From contig NZ_JAEQ01000006.1 in the NCBI RefSeq assembly GCF_000518985.1, positions 124,001 to 188,000 of the forward strand: a DNA stretch of 64,000 nt. Reading direction: 5' to 3'. The notes under the pieces were generated by a model that made no database searches, was not told the origin of the DNA, and saw nothing but the letters and a program-made list of their open reading frames with translations. The DNA comes from Chelativorans sp. J32 (GTDB lineage: Bacteria; Pseudomonadota; Alphaproteobacteria; Rhizobiales; Rhizobiaceae). Shown piece after piece: positions 16,289-24,625 of this stretch. Position 1 is the stretch's first letter, and every line of letters begins with the position of its first letter. Both the position numbers and the translations under genes were made by a program.

Positions 16289-18391
16289 CTAGAAAGTTGT
16301 GGTGAGGCCCACCCACAGGCGTCGCCCCTCGACCTCCGTATTGAAGTCCGTCGCTTCGATCTTCTTGTCGAAGAGATTGTAAACGGCGCCCTTCAGGGTC
16401 ACGCTGTCGTTGAAATCGAAGGAAGCACCGATGTCGACCAGCATGTAAGGCTTGTATTTGCGGCCGGGCGCGCCATTGATGGTCACGGGCGTGCCGTTGG
16501 TGCCGATGCGTGCACCGGCGGCGATTTCAGACCCGTGATAGGTCGCATTCGCCCAGAGATTGAGCCTCTGGGTGGCCATCCAGTCGCCTCTGAGGCTCGC
16601 CTGGTGCTTCGGCGTGCGGGCAAGCGGGAATCCGGCATAGTCGCCCGTCTTCTGCTCGGAATCCGTGTAGGTGTAGCTGCCGCGGAAGGTGAGCGTTGGC
16701 GTTGCCTCCCAGGTAGCAGCCAACTCCACGCCCCGGATCGTGGCATCGTCCACATTGTAGTGATACCAGAGCCGATAGTTCGGATCCTCGCTCCAGCGGA
16801 CGGGCACCCCGTTTGCGTCGACTACCAGTGCATTGGCGATCTTGTCGCGGAAATCCGTGTAGAAGAAGGTCGCACCGGCCGAGAGCCCCGCATAGGAATC
16901 CCAGAGCACGCCGATTTCATAGCTGGTGCTCTTTTCCGCCTCGAGGTCCGGATCGCCGATGATCACGCCGCAGGTGCCGTTAGGCCCGTAGCTGCAGCCC
17001 GCCCCGCCGGTCGTGTAGGCATAACCCGGCGCGATTTGCCGGATCTCCGGCGCGCGGAAGCCGGTCGATACGCCGCCTTTGATGGTAAGGTTGTCCGTGG
17101 CGTGCCAGACACCATAGAGCCGCGGACTGAAGTGGGACCCGTAGGCTTCGTGGTGATCCATTCTGAGGCCGCCGGTGAGGCTGAAGCGATCATGGATGCG
17201 CCACTCGTCCTCCACGAACAGCGCCCATTGCGTCGCCTCGAAAACCTCGTCCACACCCGTGCGGCGGCCGGGATTCTGGTCTGTCAGGTGGGTATGAAAC
17301 ACCTGCCCGCCGGTAACAAGCGTGTGGTCCCCAAGGGCCGCGAAGGGGGTCGTGAATTTGCCGTCGAGCACGGTGTTTAGGATTTCCGGCGAACGCGGGT
17401 TCTCGACGAACCTTCCTTGGGCAGGCGTGTGGGTGTAGGTGGTGCGTTCGCCCCATTCCTGCTGCAGCGAGAATTCGGAGGTGGTTTGTCCCCAGCGCCC
17501 CACATGCGTCGCCGACCAGTGAGCCCGGTCGTGGTCGCGATAGCTGTCACTCTGGTTTGCGGCTATGGACTCGCCGGCATGGGACAGGCGGCGCGCACGG
17601 GTGAAGCCGCCTTCGAGATAGATGTCGTGGTTTTCGTTAGGTGTGAAGGTGAGACGTCCGTTGATGTCGCCCTCTCGTGCTTCCGAAACACCACCGTCAA
17701 AGGAATCCTCGTCGCGAAGCAGGCCTCTGCCCCAGACCTGCAGACCGAGATAATCGTTGATGACCGGACCGCTCGCATAAAAGGAGGTCTGGCCGGAATT
17801 GCCGTAGCGCGCGTGCTGCTGCAGTGTGCCCTCGACCGTCACGCTGCCGGACCACACGTCGGAGACCTTGCGCGTGATGATGTTGATGACGCCACCCATC
17901 GCATCGGAACCGTAGAGCGAGGACATCGGACCGCGCACGATCTCGATCCGTTCGATTGCGCTGATTGGCGGGACGAAGCTCTGCTCGTATCCGGCGCTCC
18001 CATTAGGGCGGGAGTCACGTGTGCTCTGGCGCTTGCCGTCCACCAGGATGAGCGTATACGCGCCAGGCAGCCCACGGATATAGATGTCCTTCTCGTTCGC
18101 GACGCCTGTAACGGCCACGCCCTGTACTTCCTTCAAAGCGTCGGTCAGATCGCGGAAGGCGCCGTTTTCGAGATCCTCGCGCGTGATGACGGAGATGCTT
18201 GCGGGTGCGTCGGCGACGTTTTGCTCGAAACCGGCCGCCGTGACGACGAGGCGTTCAAGCCGCGTCGTCTCTTCCGCCTGCGCAACGGCAGGCGTCAGGG
18301 CGATCACGAAAATTGCTGCATTCAGGCCACAGCTGCGGATATGCCTGTAAACCAAGGCGTCTCTGGTGCGTGCAATGTTGCGGCCAGTCAT
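16289..18391 (-). CDS. TonB-dependent ferric siderophore receptor (CirA/IrgA/FepA type)
   Basis: A 700-residue outer-membrane gated channel. I start at the ATG at 18391 because it opens a long signal peptide ending in AVAQA; the frame extends to 18457 without signal character. After cleavage come a TonB-box-like LERLVVTAAGF, the plug domain (DAPASISVITREDLENG, YIRGLPGAYTLILVDGKRQ, IERIEIVRGPMSSLYGSDAMGGVINIIT) and a 22-strand barrel ending in the expected aromatic F (LWVGLTTTF). The barrel signature matches catecholate receptors such as CirA, IrgA and ViuA. It is the first gene of the iron operon and faces a Fur-type dyad about 75 bases upstream. Confidence 0.94.
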   Translation of the reverse strand: MTGRNIARTRDALVYRHIRSCGLNAAIFVIALTPAVAQAEETTRLERLVVTAAGFEQNVADAPASISVITREDLENGAFRDLTDALKEVQGVAVTGVANEKDIYIRGLPGAYTLILVDGKRQSTRDSRPNGSAGYEQSFVPPISAIERIEIVRGPMSSLYGSDAMGGVINIITRKVSDVWSGSVTVEGTLQQHARYGNSGQTSFYASGPVINDYLGLQVWGRGLLRDEDSFDGGVSEAREGDINGRLTFTPNENHDIYLEGGFTRARRLSHAGESIAANQSDSYRDHDRAHWSATHVGRWGQTTSEFSLQQEWGERTTYTHTPAQGRFVENPRSPEILNTVLDGKFTTPFAALGDHTLVTGGQVFHTHLTDQNPGRRTGVDEVFEATQWALFVEDEWRIHDRFSLTGGLRMDHHEAYGSHFSPRLYGVWHATDNLTIKGGVSTGFRAPEIRQIAPGYAYTTGGAGCSYGPNGTCGVIIGDPDLEAEKSTSYEIGVLWDSYAGLSAGATFFYTDFRDKIANALVVDANGVPVRWSEDPNYRLWYHYNVDDATIRGVELAATWEATPTLTFRGSYTYTDSEQKTGDYAGFPLARTPKHQASLRGDWMATQRLNLWANATYHGSEIAAGARIGTNGTPVTINGAPGRKYKPYMLVDIGASFDFNDSVTLKGAVYNLFDKKIEATDFNTEVEGRRLWVGLTTTF

Positions 18392-18467
18392 GATGTTGCC
18401 TGCGCTGTTAAAACATGAGAGTTTCACTCCTATTAAGTTCGTCTGAAATCGGGTCAACGATGATCTT

Positions 18468-18482
18468 TGAGAACGATTCTAA
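18468..18482. promoter_or_regulatory. Candidate Fur-type iron box between divergent genes
   Basis: TGAGAACGATTCTAA is a 7-1-7 imperfect dyad (5 of 7 pairs symmetric) close to the Fur consensus form TGATAATnATTATCA. It lies about 75 bases upstream of the receptor ATG and 18 bases upstream of the first ATG of the LysR-TrpD2 fusion, so one site could govern both directions. In Rhizobiales iron control is often by RirA, Irr or Mur/Fur; which protein binds here cannot be told from sequence alone. Confidence 0.45.
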
Positions 18483-18500
18483 ATTCGCTGCAGCGCAACA

Positions 18501-20006
18501 ATGCGAGCGGCAGGCTGCCTGCGGGTGTCGGCCATGAATTCCGTGGTGAGAAGCGGTGCCGCGCGTACGGCAGTGGCCGACGAACGAGAGGCGGACATTG
18601 AGGCGGCTGCCGGCAAGATGAGCCGGTTGCGGTTTCTCATCGCGCTCGATGCCCTTCTGGTGGAGGGCAGCGTGAGCAGGGCGGCAGAAAGGCTGGGTAT
18701 TGGCACGCCTGCCATGAGCCGTTTGCTGGGGCAGATCCGGGAGATCTATGGTGACCCCATCTTTCTGCGCCGGGGCCGAACCATGGTCCCGACGCCCTTT
18801 GCAGAACAGCTGCGGCAGAGGCTGCGGGCCCTTGCGACCGAAGCCGAGGCGCTGCTCAATGCGAGCGGCCGCATGGAACCCGTTGCAACTGCTCCGGCGC
18901 GCACGAGTTTGCCGAGGCCTCTCCTAAAGGCGCCGCCTCTCGCGATGCGCCAGACTGTTACCCTGGAGGGCGAGCCCACTCCGGAACAGCTTGCCCTAAG
19001 GCTGAACGAGATTGCACAGGACGCCGAACCGCAGCGGCGACTGGCAAAGCACATCGCCACGATCGGCACCGGTCCCGGCCACTCCCGCCCGCTGACGATG
19101 GAGGAAGCCGAGGAGGCCATGTCGATCGTCCTTGCGGGCGAGGCGGATCCGATCCAGATCGGCGCGCTCTTCGTCGCCCTGCAATATCGCGGGATCGTCG
19201 CTCCGGAGCTCGCGGGGCTGGTGCGCGCCGCACGGCAAATGGCAGGGCTCCAGCCGCCCGGATCGGCGGCTGCTGACCTAGACTGGCCGGCCTATCTGTC
19301 GCCGCGGCGCGGCAGCGCCCCTTGGTTCCTGTTCTCCGCCAAGCTCCTGGCGAATGCAGGCAAGAGGGTCCTGCTGCACGGCCTGGATGGCCGGGAAGCC
19401 TATCTCGATACGGCCTTGGCATATCTCGGGATCAGGGTCTGCGGCTCGGTTGGCGAGGCCCGGTCCCGCCTTGAGACCGACCGGATCGCGTTCCTGCCAC
19501 TTGGCTCCATTTCCGTGCAGTTGCGGGCGCTTATGCAACTCTATGCGCTGTTCGAGATGCGTTCCCCGCTGAACCTTCTCGTCCATCTCCTCAATCCTCT
19601 GGGAGCGTCGGCGAGCCTGTTGGGCGTCCCGGGCCACTCCTATCGGGAGATCATGCGGGACGCCGCCGCGCTTCTCGGCTGGCAGGATCTGACAATCATC
19701 TCCAACAGCCGTGACGTCGCGCAGGCCATGCCGCCCCGTGCGATGCCCTTGGTCCACCTTTTTGATGGGGAACCGGAGGAGAGCATCGTCAAGTCTGCGG
19801 CACGGCAGGAGCCGCACCGCGCCAGAACAGGCATGAACACCATGGAGTTCTGGAGCGCCGTTTGGGAGGGGGCTGCGCGGGACGAACATGCCGTTGATGT
19901 TGTGGTGACGACGACGGCCATCGCGCTCTGCTTGCTGGAAGGGAAAGGGATGGCGTGGGACGATGCTTACGCGCTGGCGAAAAGGCTCTGGAGCGAGAGG
20001 ACATGA
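18501..20006 (+). CDS. LysR-type HTH fused to TrpD2 (YbiB-like) domain protein
   Basis: A 501-residue two-domain protein. Residues 40-100 form a LysR helix-turn-helix (LRFLIALDALLVEGSVSRAAERLGI, TPAMSRLLGQIREIYGDPIFLRRGRTMVPTPFA). The usual LysR effector domain is absent. Instead residues 155-500 resemble the TrpD2/YbiB family, relatives of anthranilate phosphoribosyltransferase and nucleoside phosphorylases: RPLTMEEAEEAM, ADPIQIGALFVALQYRG, APWFLFSAKLLANAGKRVLLHGLDG, LGVPGHSYREIMRDAAALLG. YbiB itself binds nucleic acid without known transferase activity. Start choice is open: 18501, 18534 or 18618 (the last with an AGG-rich leader). It is divergent from the siderophore operon across a Fur-type dyad and may be its regulator, which is inference. 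Confidence 0.75.
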   Translation: MRAAGCLRVSAMNSVVRSGAARTAVADEREADIEAAAGKMSRLRFLIALDALLVEGSVSRAAERLGIGTPAMSRLLGQIREIYGDPIFLRRGRTMVPTPFAEQLRQRLRALATEAEALLNASGRMEPVATAPARTSLPRPLLKAPPLAMRQTVTLEGEPTPEQLALRLNEIAQDAEPQRRLAKHIATIGTGPGHSRPLTMEEAEEAMSIVLAGEADPIQIGALFVALQYRGIVAPELAGLVRAARQMAGLQPPGSAAADLDWPAYLSPRRGSAPWFLFSAKLLANAGKRVLLHGLDGREAYLDTALAYLGIRVCGSVGEARSRLETDRIAFLPLGSISVQLRALMQLYALFEMRSPLNLLVHLLNPLGASASLLGVPGHSYREIMRDAAALLGWQDLTIISNSRDVAQAMPPRAMPLVHLFDGEPEESIVKSAARQEPHRARTGMNTMEFWSAVWEGAARDEHAVDVVVTTTAIALCLLEGKGMAWDDAYALAKRLWSERT

Positions 20007-20028
20007 AATCGCGACCCGCGACTTTCAT
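20004..20028 (+). terminator. Hairpin at the end of the LysR-TrpD2 gene
   Basis: TGAAATCGCG and CGCGACTTTCA pair with one bulged base around a 3-base loop; the hairpin begins in the stop codon of the LysR-TrpD2 gene. No T-tract follows, so termination strength is doubtful. Confidence 0.35.
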
Positions 20029-20092
20029 CAGGTCCAACGCTAAGACGCATCTCTGCGCTTGATTGGCTTAGGAGGCTGGAAACGTCGTCAGG

Positions 20093-20700
20093 TTGAGATG
20101 CCGGGAGACGGCAATTGCCATGTTCGCGGCGACATCCGCCTTCTACGATGTCGTCGAGTTGCTCGAGTTGGAGCGCCTGCGCGGCAAGACCGTGCTCCAT
20201 GAGGCGCTGGCTTGCGGCCGCTGTTGCCGCCGAGGGGAGTTCCCGATGAAGCGGGTAGCCGAAGCACTCCAGGTCTCCCGCTCCAACCTGATCGACAGGA
20301 ACAAGCGGACGGAGGAAAGCCCGCGGTTCCTACACCAAGACCGAGGACGAGAAGCTACTGCCGCTCATTCGCCGCTTCGTGGACGAGCGGCCGACCTATG
20401 GCTATCGCCGCATTACCGCGCTGGTGAACCGCGAACTGGCGGTAGAGGAACTGCCTGCCGTCAACCGCAAGCGGGTGCACAGGATCATGCAGCAGGCGAC
20501 GCTCGTGCTGGAACACCATACCGGCCGGTGCGAGGGCCGCGTCCATGACGGCAACCCTTTGCCGGACGCCACCACGGTGCTACGGCAGATCGCCGGATGG
20601 ATCGATGACTACAACGAGATTCATTCTCACTCAGTCCTCAGGATGCGCTCCCCAAGGGAGTTCATCCGGGCTCAAACCCAAACAGAGCCGGACTTTTTTC
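20093..20700 (+). pseudogene. IS3-family transposase remnant
   Basis: Fragments of an OrfB-type IS3 transposase are recognisable. MKRVAEALQVSRSNL (from about 20246) is the helix-turn-helix start, followed in another frame by KTEDEKLLPLIRRFVDERPTYGYRRITALVNREL and RKRVHRIMQQATL, the standard IS3 pre-catalytic region. The DDE integrase core is then missing: the reading jumps straight to WIDDYNEIHSHSVLRMRSPREFI, the usual C-terminus. There is at least one frameshift near 20320 and a large internal deletion near 20540. No terminal inverted repeats were found, so it is a scar, not a mobile element. Confidence 0.8.
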
Positions 20701-20716
20701 CGTTCATACGTCACAG

Positions 20717-21302
20717 ATCGAGATGTTCGAGATACCGAGTTTGCGGCTCGTGAACCGTCGTGTGGAGGGCTACGGCTACATCCGCACCGGTCCGCTGCGC
20801 GCGCCGATGAATCCGTCGACCTACTTCGCGTTCGAAGACCATGGACGAGCTGGCCTACGCGGCCTAGGTGGATCCGTACGAGTTCCGCAAACGCAACATT
20901 TCGCATTCGCGCTGGCTCGACGTGCTCAAGGCGGCAATACGCGGCGAAGTGGACGCCGCGTGTTGCCGCGTCCCAACTCTCGAATGCGGACGTCGTGACC
21001 GGCCGCGGCATCGCGCTCGGCACGTGTCACGGAGCAAGCCTTGCGCTCTGCGAGGAAGTGAAGTTCAACCAGACGAACGTCACGAGTTTCGATTGGGCTT
21101 TATATCAAACGCTGCGCCACGCCGAATATCCGGCTGTCACGCCGATCGTCGTGCAGCAGCTGAACGAACAGAGCACCAGGGCAGGCGAAGATGTCACGCC
21201 GGCAGTCGTTGCGGCGATCGGCAACGCGTTCTTCGATGCGGCGGAAGGATTCGGCGATACCTGTTGACGCCGGCGCGTGTACTGGCCGCGCTCAGCGCGT
21301 AG
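20717..21302 (+). pseudogene. Remnant of a molybdopterin-binding dehydrogenase large subunit C-terminus
   Basis: Pieces in three frames rebuild the C-terminal part of an aldehyde/isoquinoline oxidoreductase-type large subunit. EIPSLRLVNRRVEGYGYIRTGPLRAPMNPSTYFAFE is followed by MDELAYAA, an in-frame TAG, VDPYEFRKRNISHSRWLDVL, then WTPRVAASQLSNADVVTGRGIALGT, EEVKFNQTNVTSFDW, and VVAAIGNAFFDA, closing with LTPARVLAALS. The order matches the XdhB/IorB family (RAPG..., MDELA, DPxExRxxN, AAIxNAIxDAxG, R..P.TPxRV). About 600 bases of the expected 2.2 kb remain, with several frameshifts and an internal deletion. It adjoins the IS3 scar, which may mark the deletion event. Confidence 0.7.
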
Positions 21303-21428
21303 GCTCACAGTAAAGGGAGTTTTTCTGACGGGTGGCAGCGGCAGATCACGATGTTTGCCGGGCATAAACGTGGCAGGGTCCACGTCGCCGCCACCTCCGT
21401 ATAGGCGTCCGGGCCGTCTCGAACCAGC

Positions 21429-23759
21429 TTAAATCACCATTCGCTCGGCAGTTATCGTGCCAGCTCGTGTCACCCAGGCGAAGCCTTGTCCCGACGCGGG
21501 CGCGCTTTTCAGCACGGAGGCAAATGCCATTGGGCGGCCGTCCGAAAGGTTTGGGCCGGTGCTGCGGACAATAGCCACCGGTCGGCCGCCGCTGTAGAGG
21601 AAATCCCCCGCCCGGGCCGATACCGAGCCCGGCGCGCCGCAGAAGAATCCGAGTTCCTCCGGCGCTGCGATGAGCTCGTTCGCCGCTTGCCCCGAGGCAC
21701 GGGGCGCGAGGCCCGCCTCTTCCGGCAGGGATGCCGGTCCAAAATCCGTGCCCCATTCGGGCAGACCCGCTTGCAGGCGGTGAACATCGAGTGCGGCAAG
21801 GCCGAAATCGAACACGTCGAGTTCACGACCGAATGCATGAAAGCGCTCGTGGATGCCGACCAAATATTCGGCCGGCATGTGGACTTCGAGCATCGGGAAG
21901 CCGTAGGTTTCACGCACAAGCACGCGCGCTGCCGTGAAGGCAACCTCCGTCTCGACGATGCGGTCGGGTGTGGAGAAGTCGCTTCCGGAAAGGGTGGCGG
22001 CAAGTTCAAGAGCCTTTGCACCCGCCACGAGCAGGGCGGCGCTGGAGGCGGACACGTTTCGCAGCTCAACCGAGCCGCCGGGGGGAAGCGCCTGGCTCAG
22101 CCAGGCATGGCAGCGCCGCTCCATTCGGCCCGGCGCGGTCAGGAAGAACGAGTCCCTGGCGATCCGGCCGATCGTGACCACCGCCGCGATGGCGCCGCGA
22201 TGGTTGAGGAAAGCTGCTGTCGCAGCGGCGCCGGTTTCCGGCAACCCGCCGCTGGAGAGCCGCTCAAGCCACGCGGCTGCGCCCGGACCCGCGACCTCAA
22301 ATTTTGCTGACCCCGTGAGGTCGCAAAGCCCCACGCCGCCAAGCAGCCGGCGCGCCTCATTGGCGATCGCGCTCCATTCCTGCGCGTCGCCCTCCGCACC
22401 GGCGTCGGCGTTGTCCGGAAACCATAGCGGTACCTCCCAGCCAAGGCGCACGCCGAAGTGGGCGCCTTTCGCCTTGTGGGCATGGTAGAGCGGCCCGACG
22501 CGGCCCGGGCGGCCCGCCTGGCGCTCGGCCGCCGTGTTGGTGTCGGTCGTGCCGAAATTGTGGCCTTTCTCCAGAACCGCGCGCACATAGCGCTTGTTGG
22601 CATAGGGCCCGAAGCGGCTCACGTCGATGGGGGACGTGTCGAGGCTGGGCTCCCCCTCGACGATCCATTCCGCGGCGAGGAAGCCGATGGCCGCGCCCTG
22701 GGTGATGCCGCTCGCCCAGGCAACGGCCACGTGGAGATTGCGGAAGCCGGCGAGGGGGCCCAGCATGCCATTCAAGTCCGGCGTACGGCTCGTCGGGCCG
22801 CAAACCTCGCTGCGCACGCCCATCCGCTCCAGCACCGGCACGCTCGACAGCGCCTCGTTGAGGCTGATCGACACGCGGTCGAGGTCGATCGGAAATAGCT
22901 CCTGGCCGAAGGTGGGCGGAATGCCGTTCTCGAAGCAATAGACCGTATGCTGGTCATGGACGCCGACGACCAGCCCCCGCCCGAACTGCCGGACGTAGAA
23001 GGGTGCCGCGAAATCGTGGGTGAGCGGAATCTCGAAGCCAAGGTTCTGGTACTCCTCCGGCAGGTCCTCCATCACGAGATATTGCCGCTCGATGGTTACC
23101 ATCGGCAACTCGTAGCCGAAAGAGCGGGTAAGCTCCGGCGCCCACATTCCCGTGCAGATGATCACGTGCTCGGCGGCGATCTCGCCCTTGTCGGTGATGA
23201 GCAGCCATTCCCCGCTCGGCCGCTGTGCTAGGCTCTCGACCTTAGTATGGCGAAAGATCTGCGCCCCCCTTGCGCGGGCGGCCCGCGCGAACGCGTGCGT
23301 GGCGAGGCTCGGGTCCATGTAGCCTTCATCAGGTGCCCAGGAGGCGCCGATATATTTGTCGAGGTTGAGAAGCGGATTCCTCTCGCCGAGCCCCTCGCGG
23401 CCGAGGATCTCGTAATCGATGCCGGTATAATGGGCGATCCGCTGCTTGGCCTTCAGCCTCTCCAGCATCTGCGGTGTGCGGGCGACCCTGAGGCAGCCCG
23501 CCTTATGAAAGCCCACGGACTCGTCTTCTTCCTGCTCGAACGCGCGATAGAGCTTCTGGCTCAGCATGTTGATGCGGTTGAGCGCTGGCGAATCGTCCGA
23601 AAGCAGTGTGTTCGCGGCCGCATGCCAAGTGGCCCCGGCCGTGAGCTCGTTTTTCTCCAGGAGAACCACATCGGTCCAGCCCATGCGGGTGAGGTAGTAA
23701 AGTACGCTGCACCCGATCACGCCGCCGCCGATAACCACAACCCGCGCCGTGTCCTTCAT
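21429..23759 (-). CDS. FAD oxidoreductase-GcvT fusion (dimethylglycine/sarcosine dehydrogenase-like)
   Basis: A 776-residue flavoenzyme expected to oxidise a secondary or tertiary amine. The ATG at 23759 is chosen because GGAGCAGAGAG precedes it; five codons further upstream there is no Shine-Dalgarno. Residues 6-36 form the Rossmann fold (VVVIGGGVIGCSVLYYL...VVLLEK). ELTAGATWHAAAN follows, whose His46 corresponds to the histidine that carries covalent FAD in dimethylglycine dehydrogenase. The DAO domain runs to about residue 390 (GPTSRTPDLNGMLGP, VAWASGITQGAAIGFLAAEWI). A GcvT/aminomethyltransferase-like half follows (GLCDLTGSAKFEVAGPGAAAWLERL), which in relatives passes the one-carbon unit to tetrahydrofolate. 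It is the last gene of the PotABCD-type unit and has its own upstream copy of the putative ROK operator. Confidence 0.85.
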   Translation of the reverse strand: MKDTARVVVIGGGVIGCSVLYYLTRMGWTDVVLLEKNELTAGATWHAAANTLLSDDSPALNRINMLSQKLYRAFEQEEDESVGFHKAGCLRVARTPQMLERLKAKQRIAHYTGIDYEILGREGLGERNPLLNLDKYIGASWAPDEGYMDPSLATHAFARAARARGAQIFRHTKVESLAQRPSGEWLLITDKGEIAAEHVIICTGMWAPELTRSFGYELPMVTIERQYLVMEDLPEEYQNLGFEIPLTHDFAAPFYVRQFGRGLVVGVHDQHTVYCFENGIPPTFGQELFPIDLDRVSISLNEALSSVPVLERMGVRSEVCGPTSRTPDLNGMLGPLAGFRNLHVAVAWASGITQGAAIGFLAAEWIVEGEPSLDTSPIDVSRFGPYANKRYVRAVLEKGHNFGTTDTNTAAERQAGRPGRVGPLYHAHKAKGAHFGVRLGWEVPLWFPDNADAGAEGDAQEWSAIANEARRLLGGVGLCDLTGSAKFEVAGPGAAAWLERLSSGGLPETGAAATAAFLNHRGAIAAVVTIGRIARDSFFLTAPGRMERRCHAWLSQALPPGGSVELRNVSASSAALLVAGAKALELAATLSGSDFSTPDRIVETEVAFTAARVLVRETYGFPMLEVHMPAEYLVGIHERFHAFGRELDVFDFGLAALDVHRLQAGLPEWGTDFGPASLPEEAGLAPRASGQAANELIAAPEELGFFCGAPGSVSARAGDFLYSGGRPVAIVRSTGPNLSDGRPMAFASVLKSAPASGQGFAWVTRAGTITAERMVI

Positions 23760-23773
23760 GGCTCTCTGCTCCA

Positions 23774-23801
23774 AAATTAATCCACTGAATAGATTTAAAT
23801 A
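23774..23801. promoter_or_regulatory. Candidate ROK-repressor operator, copy A
   Basis: Read on the minus strand, ATTTAAATC, TATTCAGT and GGATTAAT follow one another directly upstream of the FAD-GcvT gene. The 28-base stretch matches the stretch at 27811-27838 at 21 of 28 positions, including an uninterrupted TGGATTAA. Two near-identical AT-rich dyads in one GC-rich gene cluster that also encodes a ROK repressor suggest a shared binding site. Confidence 0.5.
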
Positions 23802-23828
23802 TCGGCCCTTGCAACCGAGGGCAAGGGG

Positions 23829-24614
23829 CTAAGGCACGCGCCTGTTCCAAAACAGCACCATGATGCCGATCAGCACGATAAACGCGATCTGCAGGACGGA
23901 GACCGCGGAGATTGTGGGATCCACGTCGATCTTGATGTTCTCGAACATTTTCTGCGGCAGGGTCGGCTGGAAGCCTGAAAGGAAGAGCGCCACGACGAGA
24001 TCGTCGAATGATGTGATGAAGGCGAAGAGCGCGGCTGAGAGCATGCTGGGCGCTATCTGCGGCAGTACGATGCGGGTGATCGTCGCCCATCGCCCCGCGC
24101 CGAGGCCGTAGGCGGCGAGTTCCTGCGTGCTGTCGAATTCGCGCAGACCCGCCGTGACGATGATCACCACATAGGGGAGCGCGAGGATGGTGTGGGCGGC
24201 CGCGATCGCAGTCGCGTTGCCGGTGAAGCGCCAGCCGGCGAACAGATAGTATATCCCTACGGAATAGACGATGACGGGCACGATCATCGGGGCGGTGAAG
24301 GCTTTTTGCATGAGCGCCGCGCCCGGCACCTTCTCGCGCACGATCGCCAGGGCGAGAGCCGTTCCGAGGAAGAGGGAGGCGGCGGTCGCCATCAGCCCGA
24401 TGCGGAGGCTGAGCAACGTCGCATCGATCCAGGCGCCGTCGGTGAAGAATTTCTCGTACCACCTGAACGAATAGCCGGGCGACGGAAAGGTAAGATAATT
24501 GGCGTCGGTGAAGGAGAGCGGCACGATGACGAGCATCGGCGCCACCAGGAAGAAGAAGCTGGCATAGGCCCAGAGCGTCAGGGCGATCCGGCCGGGGGAG
24601 AAGCGGCGGCGCAT
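23829..24614 (-). CDS. ABC transporter permease (PotC type)
   Basis: A 261-residue inner-membrane permease with six predicted helices, second of the permease pair of a spermidine/putrescine-type importer. The coupling EAA motif is ELAAYGLGAGRWATITRIVLPQIAPSML near residue 180, and the protein begins with a basic segment and a long helix as in PotC. It starts 11 bases after the other permease gene. The downstream neighbour is the FAD-GcvT gene. In this transporter class the substrate is usually a small cationic or zwitterionic amine or an opine; the neighbouring amine oxidoreductase fits that reading. Confidence 0.9.
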   Translation of the reverse strand: MRRRFSPGRIALTLWAYASFFFLVAPMLVIVPLSFTDANYLTFPSPGYSFRWYEKFFTDGAWIDATLLSLRIGLMATAASLFLGTALALAIVREKVPGAALMQKAFTAPMIVPVIVYSVGIYYLFAGWRFTGNATAIAAAHTILALPYVVIIVTAGLREFDSTQELAAYGLGAGRWATITRIVLPQIAPSMLSAALFAFITSFDDLVVALFLSGFQPTLPQKMFENIKIDVDPTISAVSVLQIAFIVLIGIMVLFWNRRVP

Positions 24615-24625
24615 ATAGGCCTCCT

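Noticed and set aside
16229-17380. 383-residue plus-strand frame opposite the TonB receptor
   Set aside because: Antisense shadow; the receptor on the other strand has complete plug and barrel motifs.
20093-20700. Intact insertion sequence
   Set aside because: No integrase core, at least one frameshift and no terminal inverted repeats; only a remnant.
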